Below are positions 1-6,226 of a stretch of DNA of 10,417 bases, in pieces. Below the pieces are notes generated by a model. The model was not told the DNA's origin and searched no databases. It was given only the letters and a program-made list of their open reading frames with translations. Source of the stretch: JABFRZ01 sp036376275 (GTDB taxonomy: Bacteria; Planctomycetota; UBA1135; GCA-002686595); assembly GCA_036376275.1 (NCBI GenBank), contig DASVAP010000095.1, forward strand, positions 1 through 10,417, read 5' to 3'. Position numbers and translations under genes: made by a program. The number at the start of each line of letters is the position of its first letter. Within the stretch, counting starts at the first letter, position 1.

Positions 1-1
1 C

Positions 2-169
2 GACGAGCTCGCGACGCAGGCGGCCCTGCAGGACTTCCTGGACGGGAGCGCCGACCTCGCCGCCCTGATCCTCGTCTCGCGTGCCGACGAGGGCGGTGAG
101 CACTGCTACCGCGTCTTCCTGCGCGCCGCAGCCGCCCGGCCGACCGCCGCGACGACCGCCGCGCGCTGA
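2..169 (+). CDS. 3' end of an unidentified protein (partial)
   Basis: This is an open frame entering from the left edge and ending at TGA 167-169. The 55 visible residues begin DELATQAALQDFL and end in a low-complexity Ala/Thr/Arg tail (AARPTAATTAAR). The codons are G/C-rich at third positions like the neighbouring genes, which supports real coding. The middle part (ALILVSRADEGGEHCYRVFLR) looks like a small alpha/beta fragment, but I recognise no family. The start and most of the protein lie outside the window, so no function is proposed. Confidence 0.5.
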   Translation, partial: DELATQAALQDFLDGSADLAALILVSRADEGGEHCYRVFLRAAAARPTAATTAAR

Positions 170-231
170 CCTGCGCACTTCCCCGCGCGCCGCTACGCAC
201 TCGGGGTGCACCCTCGCGCCGCGACGGCGGC

Positions 232-237
232 TACCAT
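232..237 (+). promoter_or_regulatory. possible -10 element (TACCAT) upstream of the first CBS gene
   Basis: The sequence GGCTACCAT lies in the 211-base gap between the partial gene and the CBS gene at 381. It resembles the GGCTACG motifs seen upstream of other genes here (1887, 6175, and 6137 on the minus strand). No convincing -35 box is visible. A similar CGCTACGCAC occurs at 191-200. Apart from these, the gap shows no small gene or T-tailed terminator. Confidence 0.25.
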
Positions 238-369
238 GCGGGCCGCGGGCGGTCCGTTCACGCGGCCAGCCGCTCCGCAGCCCCTTCGCGCTCCAGAGGA
301 CGGGTCCCGGGCTCCGCCTGGACCGCGCGCAAGGGGCCCATCGAGCCACGGTGCCCGGGATCGAACCGG

Positions 370-375
370 AAGGAG
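370..375 (+). promoter_or_regulatory. Shine-Dalgarno site AAGGAG fixing the CBS start
   Basis: AAGGAG stands 5 bases before ATG 381. The same frame is open back to position 81, but the upstream part translates to Pro/Arg-rich sequence with no CBS similarity. This site decides in favour of ATG 381. Confidence 0.75.
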
Positions 376-380
376 ACGCG

Positions 381-899
381 ATGCGAGCCGAGGACTGGAT
401 GACCCGCGACGTGCGCACGTGCGGACCCGAGACGAGCCTCCACGAGGCGGCCGGAGCGATGTGGGAGGGCGACTGCGGCATCCTGCCGGTCGTGAACGCG
501 AAGGGTGTCGCGATCGGCGTCGTCACCGACCGTGACCTGTGCATGGGGGCCTACCTGACGGGCCGAAGCCCGCAGGAGCTCCAGGTCGGCGACACGATGG
601 CGCGCCAGCTCCACGCCTGCGCGCCCTCCGACCCGATCGAGCAGGTGATCCGCGTGATGGGCGACCACCGCGTGCGGCGCGTGCCGGTGCTGGACGGTCA
701 GGGCCGGCCGATCGGGATCGTCGCGCTCAACGACATCGTGCGGCACCTGGTCGAGCAGGGCGAGGCGACACGCGCGCGGTTGGCACCGCGCGTGCTCGAG
801 GCCATGGCGGCGATCTGCGAGACGCGCGCGGGGCAGGCGGTGCCCGAGCTGGTGCCCGCGCCGCCCTCCAGGGTGCGCCGTCCCGCTCCGACGGGGTGA
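381..899 (+). CDS. two-CBS-domain protein (CBS pair)
   Basis: This is a 172-residue cytosolic protein made almost entirely of one CBS pair (Bateman module). CBS1 spans about residues 3-57 (MTRDVRTC, then ILPVVNAKGVAIGVVTDRDL) and CBS2 about 70-124 (DTMARQLHAC, then VRRVPVLDGQGRPIGIVALND). The tail, from about 130, is helical and then Pro/Arg-rich. Stand-alone CBS pairs bind adenosine nucleotides or related ligands and often sense energy state; the ligand here is not determinable by eye. The MWEGDCGILPVV and RDLCMGAY segments match a common soluble CBS family found beside stress genes. Hrp1 of the mycobacterial DosR regulon is a comparable two-CBS protein. ATG 381 is chosen for its AAGGAG at 370-375. 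The next gene starts 48 bases downstream on the same strand and is probably cotranscribed. Confidence 0.92.
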   Translation: MRAEDWMTRDVRTCGPETSLHEAAGAMWEGDCGILPVVNAKGVAIGVVTDRDLCMGAYLTGRSPQELQVGDTMARQLHACAPSDPIEQVIRVMGDHRVRRVPVLDGQGRPIGIVALNDIVRHLVEQGEATRARLAPRVLEAMAAICETRAGQAVPELVPAPPSRVRRPAPTG

Positions 900-947
900 G
901 CGGCGCGACCCACGCCGGCACCGCAGCCGTGGGCTAGGAGAAGGTCC

Positions 948-1823
948 ATGCAGCTCCCGATCCCCGGACCCGACAACGCCTGGATCGCGACCAAGCTGGA
1001 GGAGGTCGCCGAGCTGCTCGAGGTCCAGCAGGCGAATCCCTTCCGCGTGCGCGCCTACCGGCGCGGGGCGGAGACGCTGCGCGCCCTGCCGGAGCCCGCC
1101 GCCGCGCTGCTGGCCGCGGGCGGGACCGGGCGGCTCGAGGTGCTGGAGGGCATCGGGCCGGCCCTGGCCCGCGCGATCGAGGAGCTGGCCGGCACCGGGC
1201 GGCTGGCGCTGCTCGAGCGCCTGCGCGGCGGCTCCGGACCGGAGGAGGTGCTCGCGACCGTGGTCGGGATCGGCCCGGAGCTCGCGCACCGCATCCACGC
1301 CGAGCTGGGCGTCGACAGCCTCTACGCGCTCGAGGCCGCGGCCCTCGACGGGCGCCTCGCCAGCGTGCCCGGCATGGGCCCGGGGCGCGTGCGCGCCGTG
1401 CAGGAGGCCCTGGCCGGGCGCTTCCAGCGGGCGCCGCGTCCGCCCACGCCGCTCGCCGCGCCGCCCGACGTGGGCGAGCTGCTCGATGTCGACCGCGAGT
1501 ACCGCGCGCGCGCGGCGTCCGGGAGCCTGCCGCGCATCGCTCCGCGCCGCTTCAACCCCACGCGCGAGGCCTGGCTGCCCGTCCTGCACACCGAGCGCGA
1601 CGGACGCCACTACACGGCGCTCTACTCGAACACGGCCCGCGCGCACCAGCTCGGCACGACGCGCGACTGGGTCGTCGTCTACCGCGACGATCCGGCGGGC
1701 CGCGGGCAGTGGACCGTGGTGACGGCGCGCCGCGGCCCCCTGACGGGCCAGCGCGTCGTGCGCGGGCACGAGGCGCGCTGCGCCGCGCAGCTCGGTCCGG
1801 CCGAGCCCTCCGCCGGCCGGTGA
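948..1823 (+). CDS. helix-hairpin-helix DNA-binding protein with PolX-like N-terminus and no polymerase domain
   Basis: This is a 291-residue protein. Residues 12-50 (with NPFRVRAYRRGAETLRAL at 30-47) resemble the 8-kDa HHH_8 domain of family X DNA polymerases. Three helix-hairpin-helix motifs follow: EGIGPALA at 67-74, VGIGPELA at 106-113 and PGMGPGRV at 141-148. In PolX enzymes a nucleotidyltransferase and a PHP exonuclease domain would come next; both are absent. Instead, after a Pro-rich linker (163-173), there is a compact domain of about 100 residues (176-275) with LLDVDREYR, LPRIAPRRFNP, WLPVLHTERDGRHYTALYSN and a final RVVRGHEARC. I recall similarly built proteins in other bacteria, but no known activity for this C-terminal part. 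Likely role: structure-specific DNA binding, perhaps repair or protection (inference). The start is supported by AGGAG at 936-940. Confidence 0.85.
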   Translation: MQLPIPGPDNAWIATKLEEVAELLEVQQANPFRVRAYRRGAETLRALPEPAAALLAAGGTGRLEVLEGIGPALARAIEELAGTGRLALLERLRGGSGPEEVLATVVGIGPELAHRIHAELGVDSLYALEAAALDGRLASVPGMGPGRVRAVQEALAGRFQRAPRPPTPLAAPPDVGELLDVDREYRARAASGSLPRIAPRRFNPTREAWLPVLHTERDGRHYTALYSNTARAHQLGTTRDWVVVYRDDPAGRGQWTVVTARRGPLTGQRVVRGHEARCAAQLGPAEPSAGR

Positions 1824-1863
1824 GGCCTGCGTCCGGATCGGGGCCGGCCTGCCCACTTCGGCG

Positions 1864-1894
1864 GAGGCCACGCCTCGAGCTCCGGGGCTACGTT
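1864..1894 (+). promoter_or_regulatory. candidate promoter of the dksA-like gene with an upstream inverted repeat
   Basis: GGCTACGTT (1887-1894; -10-like TACGTT at 1889-1894) lies 9 bases before ATG 1904. A perfect short inverted repeat, GAGGC-CAC-GCCTC, occupies 1864-1876 just upstream, where an activator or repressor could sit. No -35 hexamer is evident. If TACGTT is used, transcription would begin close to the ATG, giving an almost leaderless mRNA. That would agree with the lack of a Shine-Dalgarno sequence there. Confidence 0.35.
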
Positions 1895-1903
1895 GCCCTC
1901 GCC

Positions 1904-2266
1904 ATGGAGAAGCCCCTGACCCCCGCGGAGCTCGAGACCTTCCACCGGCGCCTGCTCGACGAGCTGGCCGGCCACGCGCGCGGCGTCGAGGCCGTGCAGA
2001 GCGAGGCCCTGGAGCCCTCCGGCGGCGCGCGCTTCCAGGACGTCGACGAGCCGGTCGAGGAGGCCGCGCTGGACGTGGAGCTCGCCACGCTCGCGACCCA
2101 GGACCAGCTCGGCTACGAGGTCCAGGAGGCCCTGCGGCGCATCGCCGACGGCACCTACGGACGCTGCGAGGGCTGCGGCCGTCCGATCGGCCGCCCGCGG
2201 CTGGCGCAGGTCCCGCGCGCACGCCGCTGCGCCGCCTGTGCGCGCGCGGAGGAGGAGGGGCGATGA
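1904..2266 (+). CDS. DksA/TraR-family C4 zinc-finger protein
   Basis: This is a 120-residue protein; E. coli DksA has 151 residues. Residues 8-80 are helical and should form the coiled-coil hairpin that enters the RNA polymerase secondary channel. A classic C4 zinc finger follows: Cys88-x2-Cys91 and Cys109-x2-Cys112, with the family-typical CEGCGRPIGRPRL. At the coiled-coil tip, DksA has DPVDRA, whose two Asp residues are functionally critical. The matching stretch here is EPVEEA (49-54), so both acids are kept, but as Glu. The family modulates transcription, often with ppGpp in starvation. Whether this member does so is inference; many short DksA-like proteins are uncharacterised. The upstream frame is open, but ATG 1904 is the only start that gives a sensible family N-terminus. 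The stop overlaps the next gene by 4 bases (ATGA), which implies translational coupling. Confidence 0.88.
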   Translation: MEKPLTPAELETFHRRLLDELAGHARGVEAVQSEALEPSGGARFQDVDEPVEEAALDVELATLATQDQLGYEVQEALRRIADGTYGRCEGCGRPIGRPRLAQVPRARRCAACARAEEEGR

Positions 2267-2757
2267 GCGCTCGCGCGCGCAATCCGGGACGCAAGTACGC
2301 TCGCCCGCGCGGGGTGACGGCGCGCAACCCGCGCGTGCTCGCGCGCCGTCCGAAGGCCGCCGGAGCGCTCGTGTGCGCGGACTGCGGCCTCTACCAGCAG
2401 GCCGGCCGCTGGCAGTGCGGCAAGCCGCCGCTCGCCGCCCTGCGCGCCGGCCGCTGCCCGGCCTGCGAGCGCGTGCGCCAGCGCTATCCGGCCGGCACGC
2501 TGCGCCTGCCGGTCGAGTTCCTGCGCCATCGCACGGAGGTCCTGCGTCTGATCCGCAACGTCGCCCGCGCCGAGGCGGCCGAGCACCCGCTCGAGCGCCT
2601 GATGGAGGCCGAGGAGTCCGACGGCCACCTGGTCGTGACCACGACCGGCGTGCACCTGGCGCGCGCGATCGCGGGCCGGCTCGCGCGGCGCTTCCACCGC
2701 CGGCCGCGCCTGCGCTACGCGGACGGCGAGGCGCTCCTCCACGTGACCTGGGAGTAG
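2263..2757 (+). CDS. BCAM0308-family zinc-ribbon protein
   Basis: This is a 164-residue basic protein. Residues 1-35 are Arg-rich. Residues 38-68 carry a zinc-ribbon-like CxxC pair: Cys38-Ala-Asp-Cys41 and Cys65-Pro-Ala-Cys68. Family hallmarks follow: RYPAGTLRLP (74-83), LIRNVARAEAAEHPLERLM (96-114), a TTTGVHLARAIAG segment (126-138) and a C-terminal LLHVTWE. This order matches proteins annotated as the BCAM0308 family, named after a gene in the B. cenocepacia low-oxygen-activated (lxa) locus. Molecular function is unknown; a nucleic-acid or ribosome-associated role is plausible from the ribbon plus basic N-terminus (inference). Its ATG overlaps the stop of the dksA-like gene (ATGA, 2263-2266), so the two are coexpressed. 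It ends 18 bases from the convergent kinase gene. Only a 5-bp GGCGC/GCGCC inverted repeat (2757-2773) lies between them, without a T-tract. Confidence 0.85.
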   Translation: MSARARNPGRKYARPRGVTARNPRVLARRPKAAGALVCADCGLYQQAGRWQCGKPPLAALRAGRCPACERVRQRYPAGTLRLPVEFLRHRTEVLRLIRNVARAEAAEHPLERLMEAEESDGHLVVTTTGVHLARAIAGRLARRFHRRPRLRYADGEALLHVTWE

Positions 2758-2775
2758 GCGCGAGCCCGGCGCCCG

Positions 2776-4455
2776 TCAGGTCGCGCGCCCGAGGTGGATC
2801 AACCGCTCGAGCACCTGCGAGACGAGCTCCTCGGGCGGACCCGCCATCGAGGCCAGGGTCAGCACGTGGCCGCCCGGCAGCTCGTCGGGTGCCTCGAAGG
2901 CCGCGCGCTCGTGGCGATAGACCTCGAAGTCGGCGTCGGACGGCCCGTGGGTGCGCGCCGCGAGTCGCGCGCGCACGATGTCCTCGGGCGCCTCGACGCG
3001 CGCCAGGCACCAGGGCACGCCCAGGCGCACGGCGGCGTCGACGAAGGGCTGGCGGAACTCGGCCCGTGCGAAGCTCGCGTCCACCACGACCGAGCGGCCG
3101 GCCTGCAGCATCGCGAGCGCGTCCTCGAGCAGCGCGCGGTAGGTGCCGAGGCGCCGCTCCGGCGTGTACAGGCCCGTGCCCCAGGAGGCGCGCGCCGAGG
3201 CGCCGGCGGCCAGACCCGCCAGGCGCTTGCGGCGCTCGTCGCTGTGCAGCACGCCCCCGCGCAGCGGGCCCGCGAGGTGCGGCGCGAGGAACGACTTGCC
3301 GCTGCCCGGCAGGCCCGAGAGGAGCACCAGGGTCGGCGGCAGCTCGTAGCCGACGGCGAGCTGGGCGTAGCGCATGGCCTGGCGGCGCAGCTCCTCGCGC
3401 TGCTCCCAGTGCGTCCCCGCGCGCGTCGCCGCCAGGGCCGCGACCTTGGCGCGCACCAGCGCGCGGTAGCCCTTGTAGAAGCCCAGCACGCGGCCGAGCT
3501 CCGGATCCTGCGCGCGCTCGGCGTAGCGGTGCGCCAGGTAGGCCCCGAAGCCGGGGAAGCCGCGCGCGTCGAGGTCCATCACCAGGAAGGCGACGTCGCT
3601 GGCCACGTCGAGGCAGCGCAGGCGCCGGTTGAACTCGATGCGGTCGTACACGACGAAGCCCTGCGGGAGCTGGCAGATGTTCTCGGCATGCAGGTCGCCG
3701 TGCCCCTCGCGGATCCGGCCGCCAGCCACGCGCGCCAGCAGGAGCTCGCGCTCGCGCGCCAGGAAGCCCCGCGCGCGCGTGCGCAGGAAGGCGTGCTGCG
3801 CGGGCGTCAGGACCTCGAGCTCGGAGCGCAGCGGTCCGTCGGGGTGACCGACGAAGGCGCGCAGCTGCTCGAAGTTCTCCTCGACCAGCAGGGCGATGCT
3901 GGCGGGCGTGCCGAGCTCGGCCACCTCCAGCCCGGCCGGCGCCTCGGCGTGGAAGGCGGCCAGGAGCTCGGCCAGCGCGTTCATCTGCGCGTTGTCGACC
4001 ACGCCGCGCTCGAGCAGGCTCGCCAGCATGAGCTCCGCCGGCAGGCGCACCATCTCCACGGCCCACTCGACGACTTCGCCCTCGACGGTCTCGCCCTCGA
4101 CAGGCTCGCCCTGGGCCTTCGCGCCGGCGCTCCCGAAGCGGAGGTGCCCGTCGGGCCCGCGCGTGATCGGGACGACGCCGAGGTGCACGCCCGGGGCCAG
4201 GCGCGCGTTCAGGCGCACCTCCTCGGCGCACAGGAAGCGGCGGAGCGCGAGCGTGCTGGCGTCGATGAAGCCCAGGTCCAGCTCCTGCTTGACCTTGTAG
4301 ACGCGCTCCCCGGCGAAGAAGAGCAGCGAGACCAGCGTGCGGCGCACCTCGACCGCCTGGACCGGGTGCGCGTAGGCCGCGGGACGCGCCAGCTCGGCCG
4401 CCAGCCACTCCGTCCGGCCGCCGCCGCGCGGCGTCGGGGCCGCGACGGAGATCAT
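2776..4455 (-). CDS. two-domain APH-like kinase / P-loop ATPase (Rv2004c-like)
   Basis: This is a 559-residue protein. The N-terminal half is an aminoglycoside-phosphotransferase-like kinase fold. Residues 27-96 hold YAHPVQAVEVRRT, VYKVKQELDLGF and RLNARLAPGVHLGVVPIT. The catalytic loop GHGDLHAEN is at 251-259, and YDRIEFNRRLR through DVASDVAFLVMDLD (270-296) carries the metal-binding region. The C-terminal half is a P-loop small-molecule-kinase-like domain: Walker A GLPGSGKS at 381-388, LHSDERRKRL (403-412) and VVVDASF (456-462). This order matches a family annotated as bifunctional aminoglycoside phosphotransferase/ATP-binding protein, which includes mycobacterial Rv2004c of the DosR regulon. 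The real substrate is unknown, and nothing here shows antibiotic resistance. ATG 4455 is chosen because it overlaps the stop of the upstream four-CBS gene (ATGA, 4455-4452). The frame continues further upstream, but that part only shadows the CBS gene. Confidence 0.9.
   Translation of the reverse strand: MISVAAPTPRGGGRTEWLAAELARPAAYAHPVQAVEVRRTLVSLLFFAGERVYKVKQELDLGFIDASTLALRRFLCAEEVRLNARLAPGVHLGVVPITRGPDGHLRFGSAGAKAQGEPVEGETVEGEVVEWAVEMVRLPAELMLASLLERGVVDNAQMNALAELLAAFHAEAPAGLEVAELGTPASIALLVEENFEQLRAFVGHPDGPLRSELEVLTPAQHAFLRTRARGFLARERELLLARVAGGRIREGHGDLHAENICQLPQGFVVYDRIEFNRRLRCLDVASDVAFLVMDLDARGFPGFGAYLAHRYAERAQDPELGRVLGFYKGYRALVRAKVAALAATRAGTHWEQREELRRQAMRYAQLAVGYELPPTLVLLSGLPGSGKSFLAPHLAGPLRGGVLHSDERRKRLAGLAAGASARASWGTGLYTPERRLGTYRALLEDALAMLQAGRSVVVDASFARAEFRQPFVDAAVRLGVPWCLARVEAPEDIVRARLAARTHGPSDADFEVYRHERAAFEAPDELPGGHVLTLASMAGPPEELVSQVLERLIHLGRAT
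4066..4110 (-). repeat. short in-frame tandem repeat coding VEGE units
   Basis: Two 15-base copies, 4078-4092 and 4093-4107, differ by two bases, and a more degenerate copy flanks them at 4066-4077. They encode GEPVEGETVEGEVVE (residues 117-130 of the kinase) in a variable acidic insert of the N-terminal lobe. This is probably replication slippage kept in frame. Confidence 0.55.
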
Positions 4456-5408
4456 GGACCCCGGCCTCGCACGGGCTGGGCGCTGGACCGCTCGGCCCGG
4501 GCCTGCGCGGAGGCGGCGAGCGCCGGTCGGGTCTCCGTGAGCTCGAGCCCCAGGGTCGTCCCCAGACGCGCCAGCAGGTGGCGCACCGTCAGCATGCCGA
4601 CCGGGCGCTCGTCCGCCAGCAGGGGCAGGGCCCCGATCCCGTGGTCGAGGAGGCGCGCGGTGCAGGTCCACAGGGGCGTCTCGGGCGTCGCCGTAACGAG
4701 ACGCGTCGTCATCACGTCGCACACCCGCGCCGGGACGGGCGCGCAGCGGCCCTCGGACTCGGCGCGCGCGGCCTGGATCGTGGCGCGTGCGATGCCCACG
4801 CCGAGGTCGCGGTCCGAGACGATGCCCGCCAGCCGGCCGTCCGCGAGCACGCCGAGGTGCTGGCCGTGGCGCGCGATCCGGCCCAGCCCCTCCGGCAGCG
4901 AGGCCTCGCCCGCGACCGTCGGCATGGGCGCCTCGGCCGCGGCCCGGGCCGGGGCGTCGGTCCCCAGCGCTCCGCGCAGCTCGAGGAAGAGGCGCAGGAG
5001 GTCGGTCTCGGTCACGAGCCCGACCAGGCATCCGTCCTGGACGATCGGGACCGAGCCGATCTCGTGCTCCAGCAGGCACTCGAGCGCGGCGGGGACCGTG
5101 GCCTCGGGCGGCAGGCTGTGGACCGGCTGGCGCATCACGTCCGCCACGCGCTCCGCCCCCGGCAGGGGCCGGCCCTGTGCGTCCGCCAGGCGGCGCTCGG
5201 CCGGGTAGAGCCCGGTCGCGAGGCGCAGGTCGCGGTCGGAGAGGATCCCGAGCAGCCGGTTGCACTCGGCCACCGGCAGGTGCCGGATGCCGTAGCACTC
5301 GAGCAGGCTCAGGGCCTGGTCGAGCGTCGCCGCCCGGTCGACGACGACCGGGTTGGGCGACATGACCTGGCGCAGCGGGCGCGTCCGGAGGGATCGGGGA
5401 GCTTCCAT
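4452..5408 (-). CDS. four-CBS-domain protein
   Basis: This is a 318-residue soluble protein with two CBS pairs. CBS1 is at about 11-62 (VMSPNPVVV, then IRHLPVAECNRLLGILSDRDL), CBS2 at 88-138 (VADVMRQPVHSLP, then GSVPIVQDGCLVGLVTETDL), CBS3 at about 160-205 (LGVLADGRLAGIVSDRDL) and CBS4 at 228-282 (VCDVMTTRLVTATP, then LPLLADERPVGMLTVRHLL). CBS3 is degenerate: the usual leading V-x-D-V-M start is missing. The C-terminal 30 residues are low-complexity Ala/Arg. No enzymatic domain is attached, so a ligand-sensing or regulatory role is likely (inference; probable adenosine nucleotides). A Shine-Dalgarno TGAGGT (minus strand, 5420-5415) supports ATG 5408. Its TGA overlaps the ATG of the kinase gene, so this sensor and the kinase are probably translated together and may work together. 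Confidence 0.9.
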   Translation of the reverse strand: MEAPRSLRTRPLRQVMSPNPVVVDRAATLDQALSLLECYGIRHLPVAECNRLLGILSDRDLRLATGLYPAERRLADAQGRPLPGAERVADVMRQPVHSLPPEATVPAALECLLEHEIGSVPIVQDGCLVGLVTETDLLRLFLELRGALGTDAPARAAAEAPMPTVAGEASLPEGLGRIARHGQHLGVLADGRLAGIVSDRDLGVGIARATIQAARAESEGRCAPVPARVCDVMTTRLVTATPETPLWTCTARLLDHGIGALPLLADERPVGMLTVRHLLARLGTTLGLELTETRPALAASAQARAERSSAQPVRGRGP

Positions 5409-5459
5409 CGCCGTACCTCAATTCGACCACCTGCCCGGGAGAACGCCTTGCGCACAGGC

Positions 5460-5492
5460 GCGTAGGCCGACGGCCAAGCTCGGCGTAGGCCG
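5460..5492 (-). promoter_or_regulatory. two GGCCTACGC repeats upstream of the four-CBS gene
   Basis: The minus strand carries GGCCTACGC twice, at 5491-5483 and 5468-5460, 23 bases apart, inside the 106-base gap before ATG 5408. Both resemble the GGCTACG motifs before other genes here. They could be tandem -10-like elements or a duplicated regulator site. No -35 box or T-tailed terminator is visible in this gap. Confidence 0.35.
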
Positions 5493-5514
5493 TGCGCGCG
5501 CGGCGCGCAACCCC

Positions 5515-6048
5515 TCACTTGCCGGTCGTGGTGACCGGCCTGCGTCCCAGACCCGCCACGTGGCGCACGACGTCGAGGCTCGAGATCACGCCCAGCAGGC
5601 GCTCGCCCTCGGTCACGAACACGCGGTGGATGCTGCGCTCGGCCATCGTCTGGCACACGCGCTCGAGCGTGGCCGTGGGAGCCACGGTGACGACGCCGGT
5701 CGACATCCAGTCGCCCACCAGCTCGCGTCCGAGCACCTCCGGGCTGTAGTCCTCCTTGCGGAAGACGACCTCCTCGGGGTCGAGCTCGTCCACGCGCTCC
5801 TCGCCGACCGGCTCGGCGAGCTCGTAGTCGCCCTGCGTCCGCAGGCGCCCCTCGCGCTGGTGCTCGGGACTGGCGATGTCCGCCAGCGAGAGCACGCCCA
5901 CCAGGCGCCCGCTCGCCACCACGGGCGCGCCGCTGATGCGGGCCTCCTCGAACAGGCCCTGGGCGGTCTCGATCGTGTCGCTGGGAGAGAGCGTCTGCAC
6001 GTCCGTGCGCATCAGGTCGCGCGCGGTCACCCGGTTCGTCGTGGTCAT
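5515..6048 (-). CDS. two-CBS-domain protein with an acidic inter-domain insert
   Basis: This is a 177-residue soluble protein. CBS1 spans about 6-57 (VTARDLMRTDVQTLSP, then GAPVVASGRLVGVLSLADI). An unusually long acidic linker runs from about 58 to 107 (including EPVGEERVDELDPEEVVF). CBS2 spans about 108-168 (LVGDWMSTGVVTVAPTATL, then IHRVFVTEGERLLGVISSLDVV). The paired CBS modules probably bind an adenosine-type ligand; partner and output are unknown. ATG 6048 is set by a strong GGAGGT (minus strand, 6060-6055). The frame is open to 6429, but upstream codons only shadow the divergent nitroreductase gene. It leads the leftward block and is followed after 106 bases by the four-CBS gene, and it is divergent from the nitroreductase across the inverted repeat at 6130-6182. 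Confidence 0.9.
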   Translation of the reverse strand: MTTTNRVTARDLMRTDVQTLSPSDTIETAQGLFEEARISGAPVVASGRLVGVLSLADIASPEHQREGRLRTQGDYELAEPVGEERVDELDPEEVVFRKEDYSPEVLGRELVGDWMSTGVVTVAPTATLERVCQTMAERSIHRVFVTEGERLLGVISSLDVVRHVAGLGRRPVTTTGK

Positions 6049-6054
6049 GGGAGC

Positions 6055-6060
6055 ACCTCC
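6055..6060 (-). promoter_or_regulatory. Shine-Dalgarno site GGAGGT fixing the two-CBS start
   Basis: GGAGGT on the minus strand stands 6 bases before ATG 6048 and selects this start over earlier in-frame codons that lie inside the divergent gene. Confidence 0.75.
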
Positions 6061-6129
6061 AGGACCCACGGCACCACGCCGGGCCGCGCACGGCCATGCG
6101 TCGATCTGCCCGGGCCGGCCCGTTCGAGG

Positions 6130-6182
6130 GCGTAGCCGGCGCGCGGGCCGGGCGACCCGCCCGTGTGCCGGCGGGGCTACGC
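6130..6182. promoter_or_regulatory. concentric inverted repeat in the divergent promoter region
   Basis: Two nested inverted repeats share the same centre, base 6156. The outer arms GCGTAGCC (6130-6137) and GGCTACGC (6175-6182) match 8 of 8. The inner arms CGGGCG (6149-6154) and CGCCCG (6158-6163) match 6 of 6 around a 3-base spacer. Read outward, each outer arm gives GGCTACGC pointing at its gene (two-CBS to the left, nitroreductase to the right). The outer arms could therefore be back-to-back -10-type elements, with the inner palindrome as a shared operator near the -35 positions. The sequence is GC-rich, so a fortuitous fold cannot be excluded. Confidence 0.45.
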
Positions 6183-6226
6183 AGTGCTGCGGATTCGTCC
6201 GCGGTCCGCGAGCGACGAAACTGGTC

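Noticed and set aside
258..2327. Very long minus-strand open frame (689 codons) opposite the first genes
   Set aside because: It lies antisense to four well-supported genes, is extremely rich in Arg/Ala/Pro/Gly and shows no domain. Long spurious frames are expected at this GC content.
2757..2773. GGCGC/GCGCC inverted repeat between the convergent genes as a terminator
   Set aside because: There are only five base pairs, no T-tract, and such short GC repeats are frequent by chance here.
1679..4408. 909-codon minus-strand frame and other long antisense or out-of-frame reads (for example 2794-5208, 6682-8271, 8073-9623)
   Set aside because: They shadow real genes in another frame, with low-complexity translations and no motifs.
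2776..4455. Antibiotic resistance by aminoglycoside phosphorylation
   Set aside because: The HGDLH motif is shared by a broad kinase-like family. The two-domain order matches uncharacterised bifunctional proteins, not known resistance enzymes.
4456..5430. Upstream extension of the kinase frame to 5430
   Set aside because: It runs through the four-CBS gene in another frame, and its translation is Pro/Arg/Gly-rich noise. The ATGA overlap at 4452-4455 gives a natural start.
6049..6226. DosR-box-like palindrome or sigma-54 promoter in the divergent region
   Set aside because: I found no match to the AT-containing DosR consensus and no TGGCAC-N5-TTGC spacing. The palindrome present is a different sequence.
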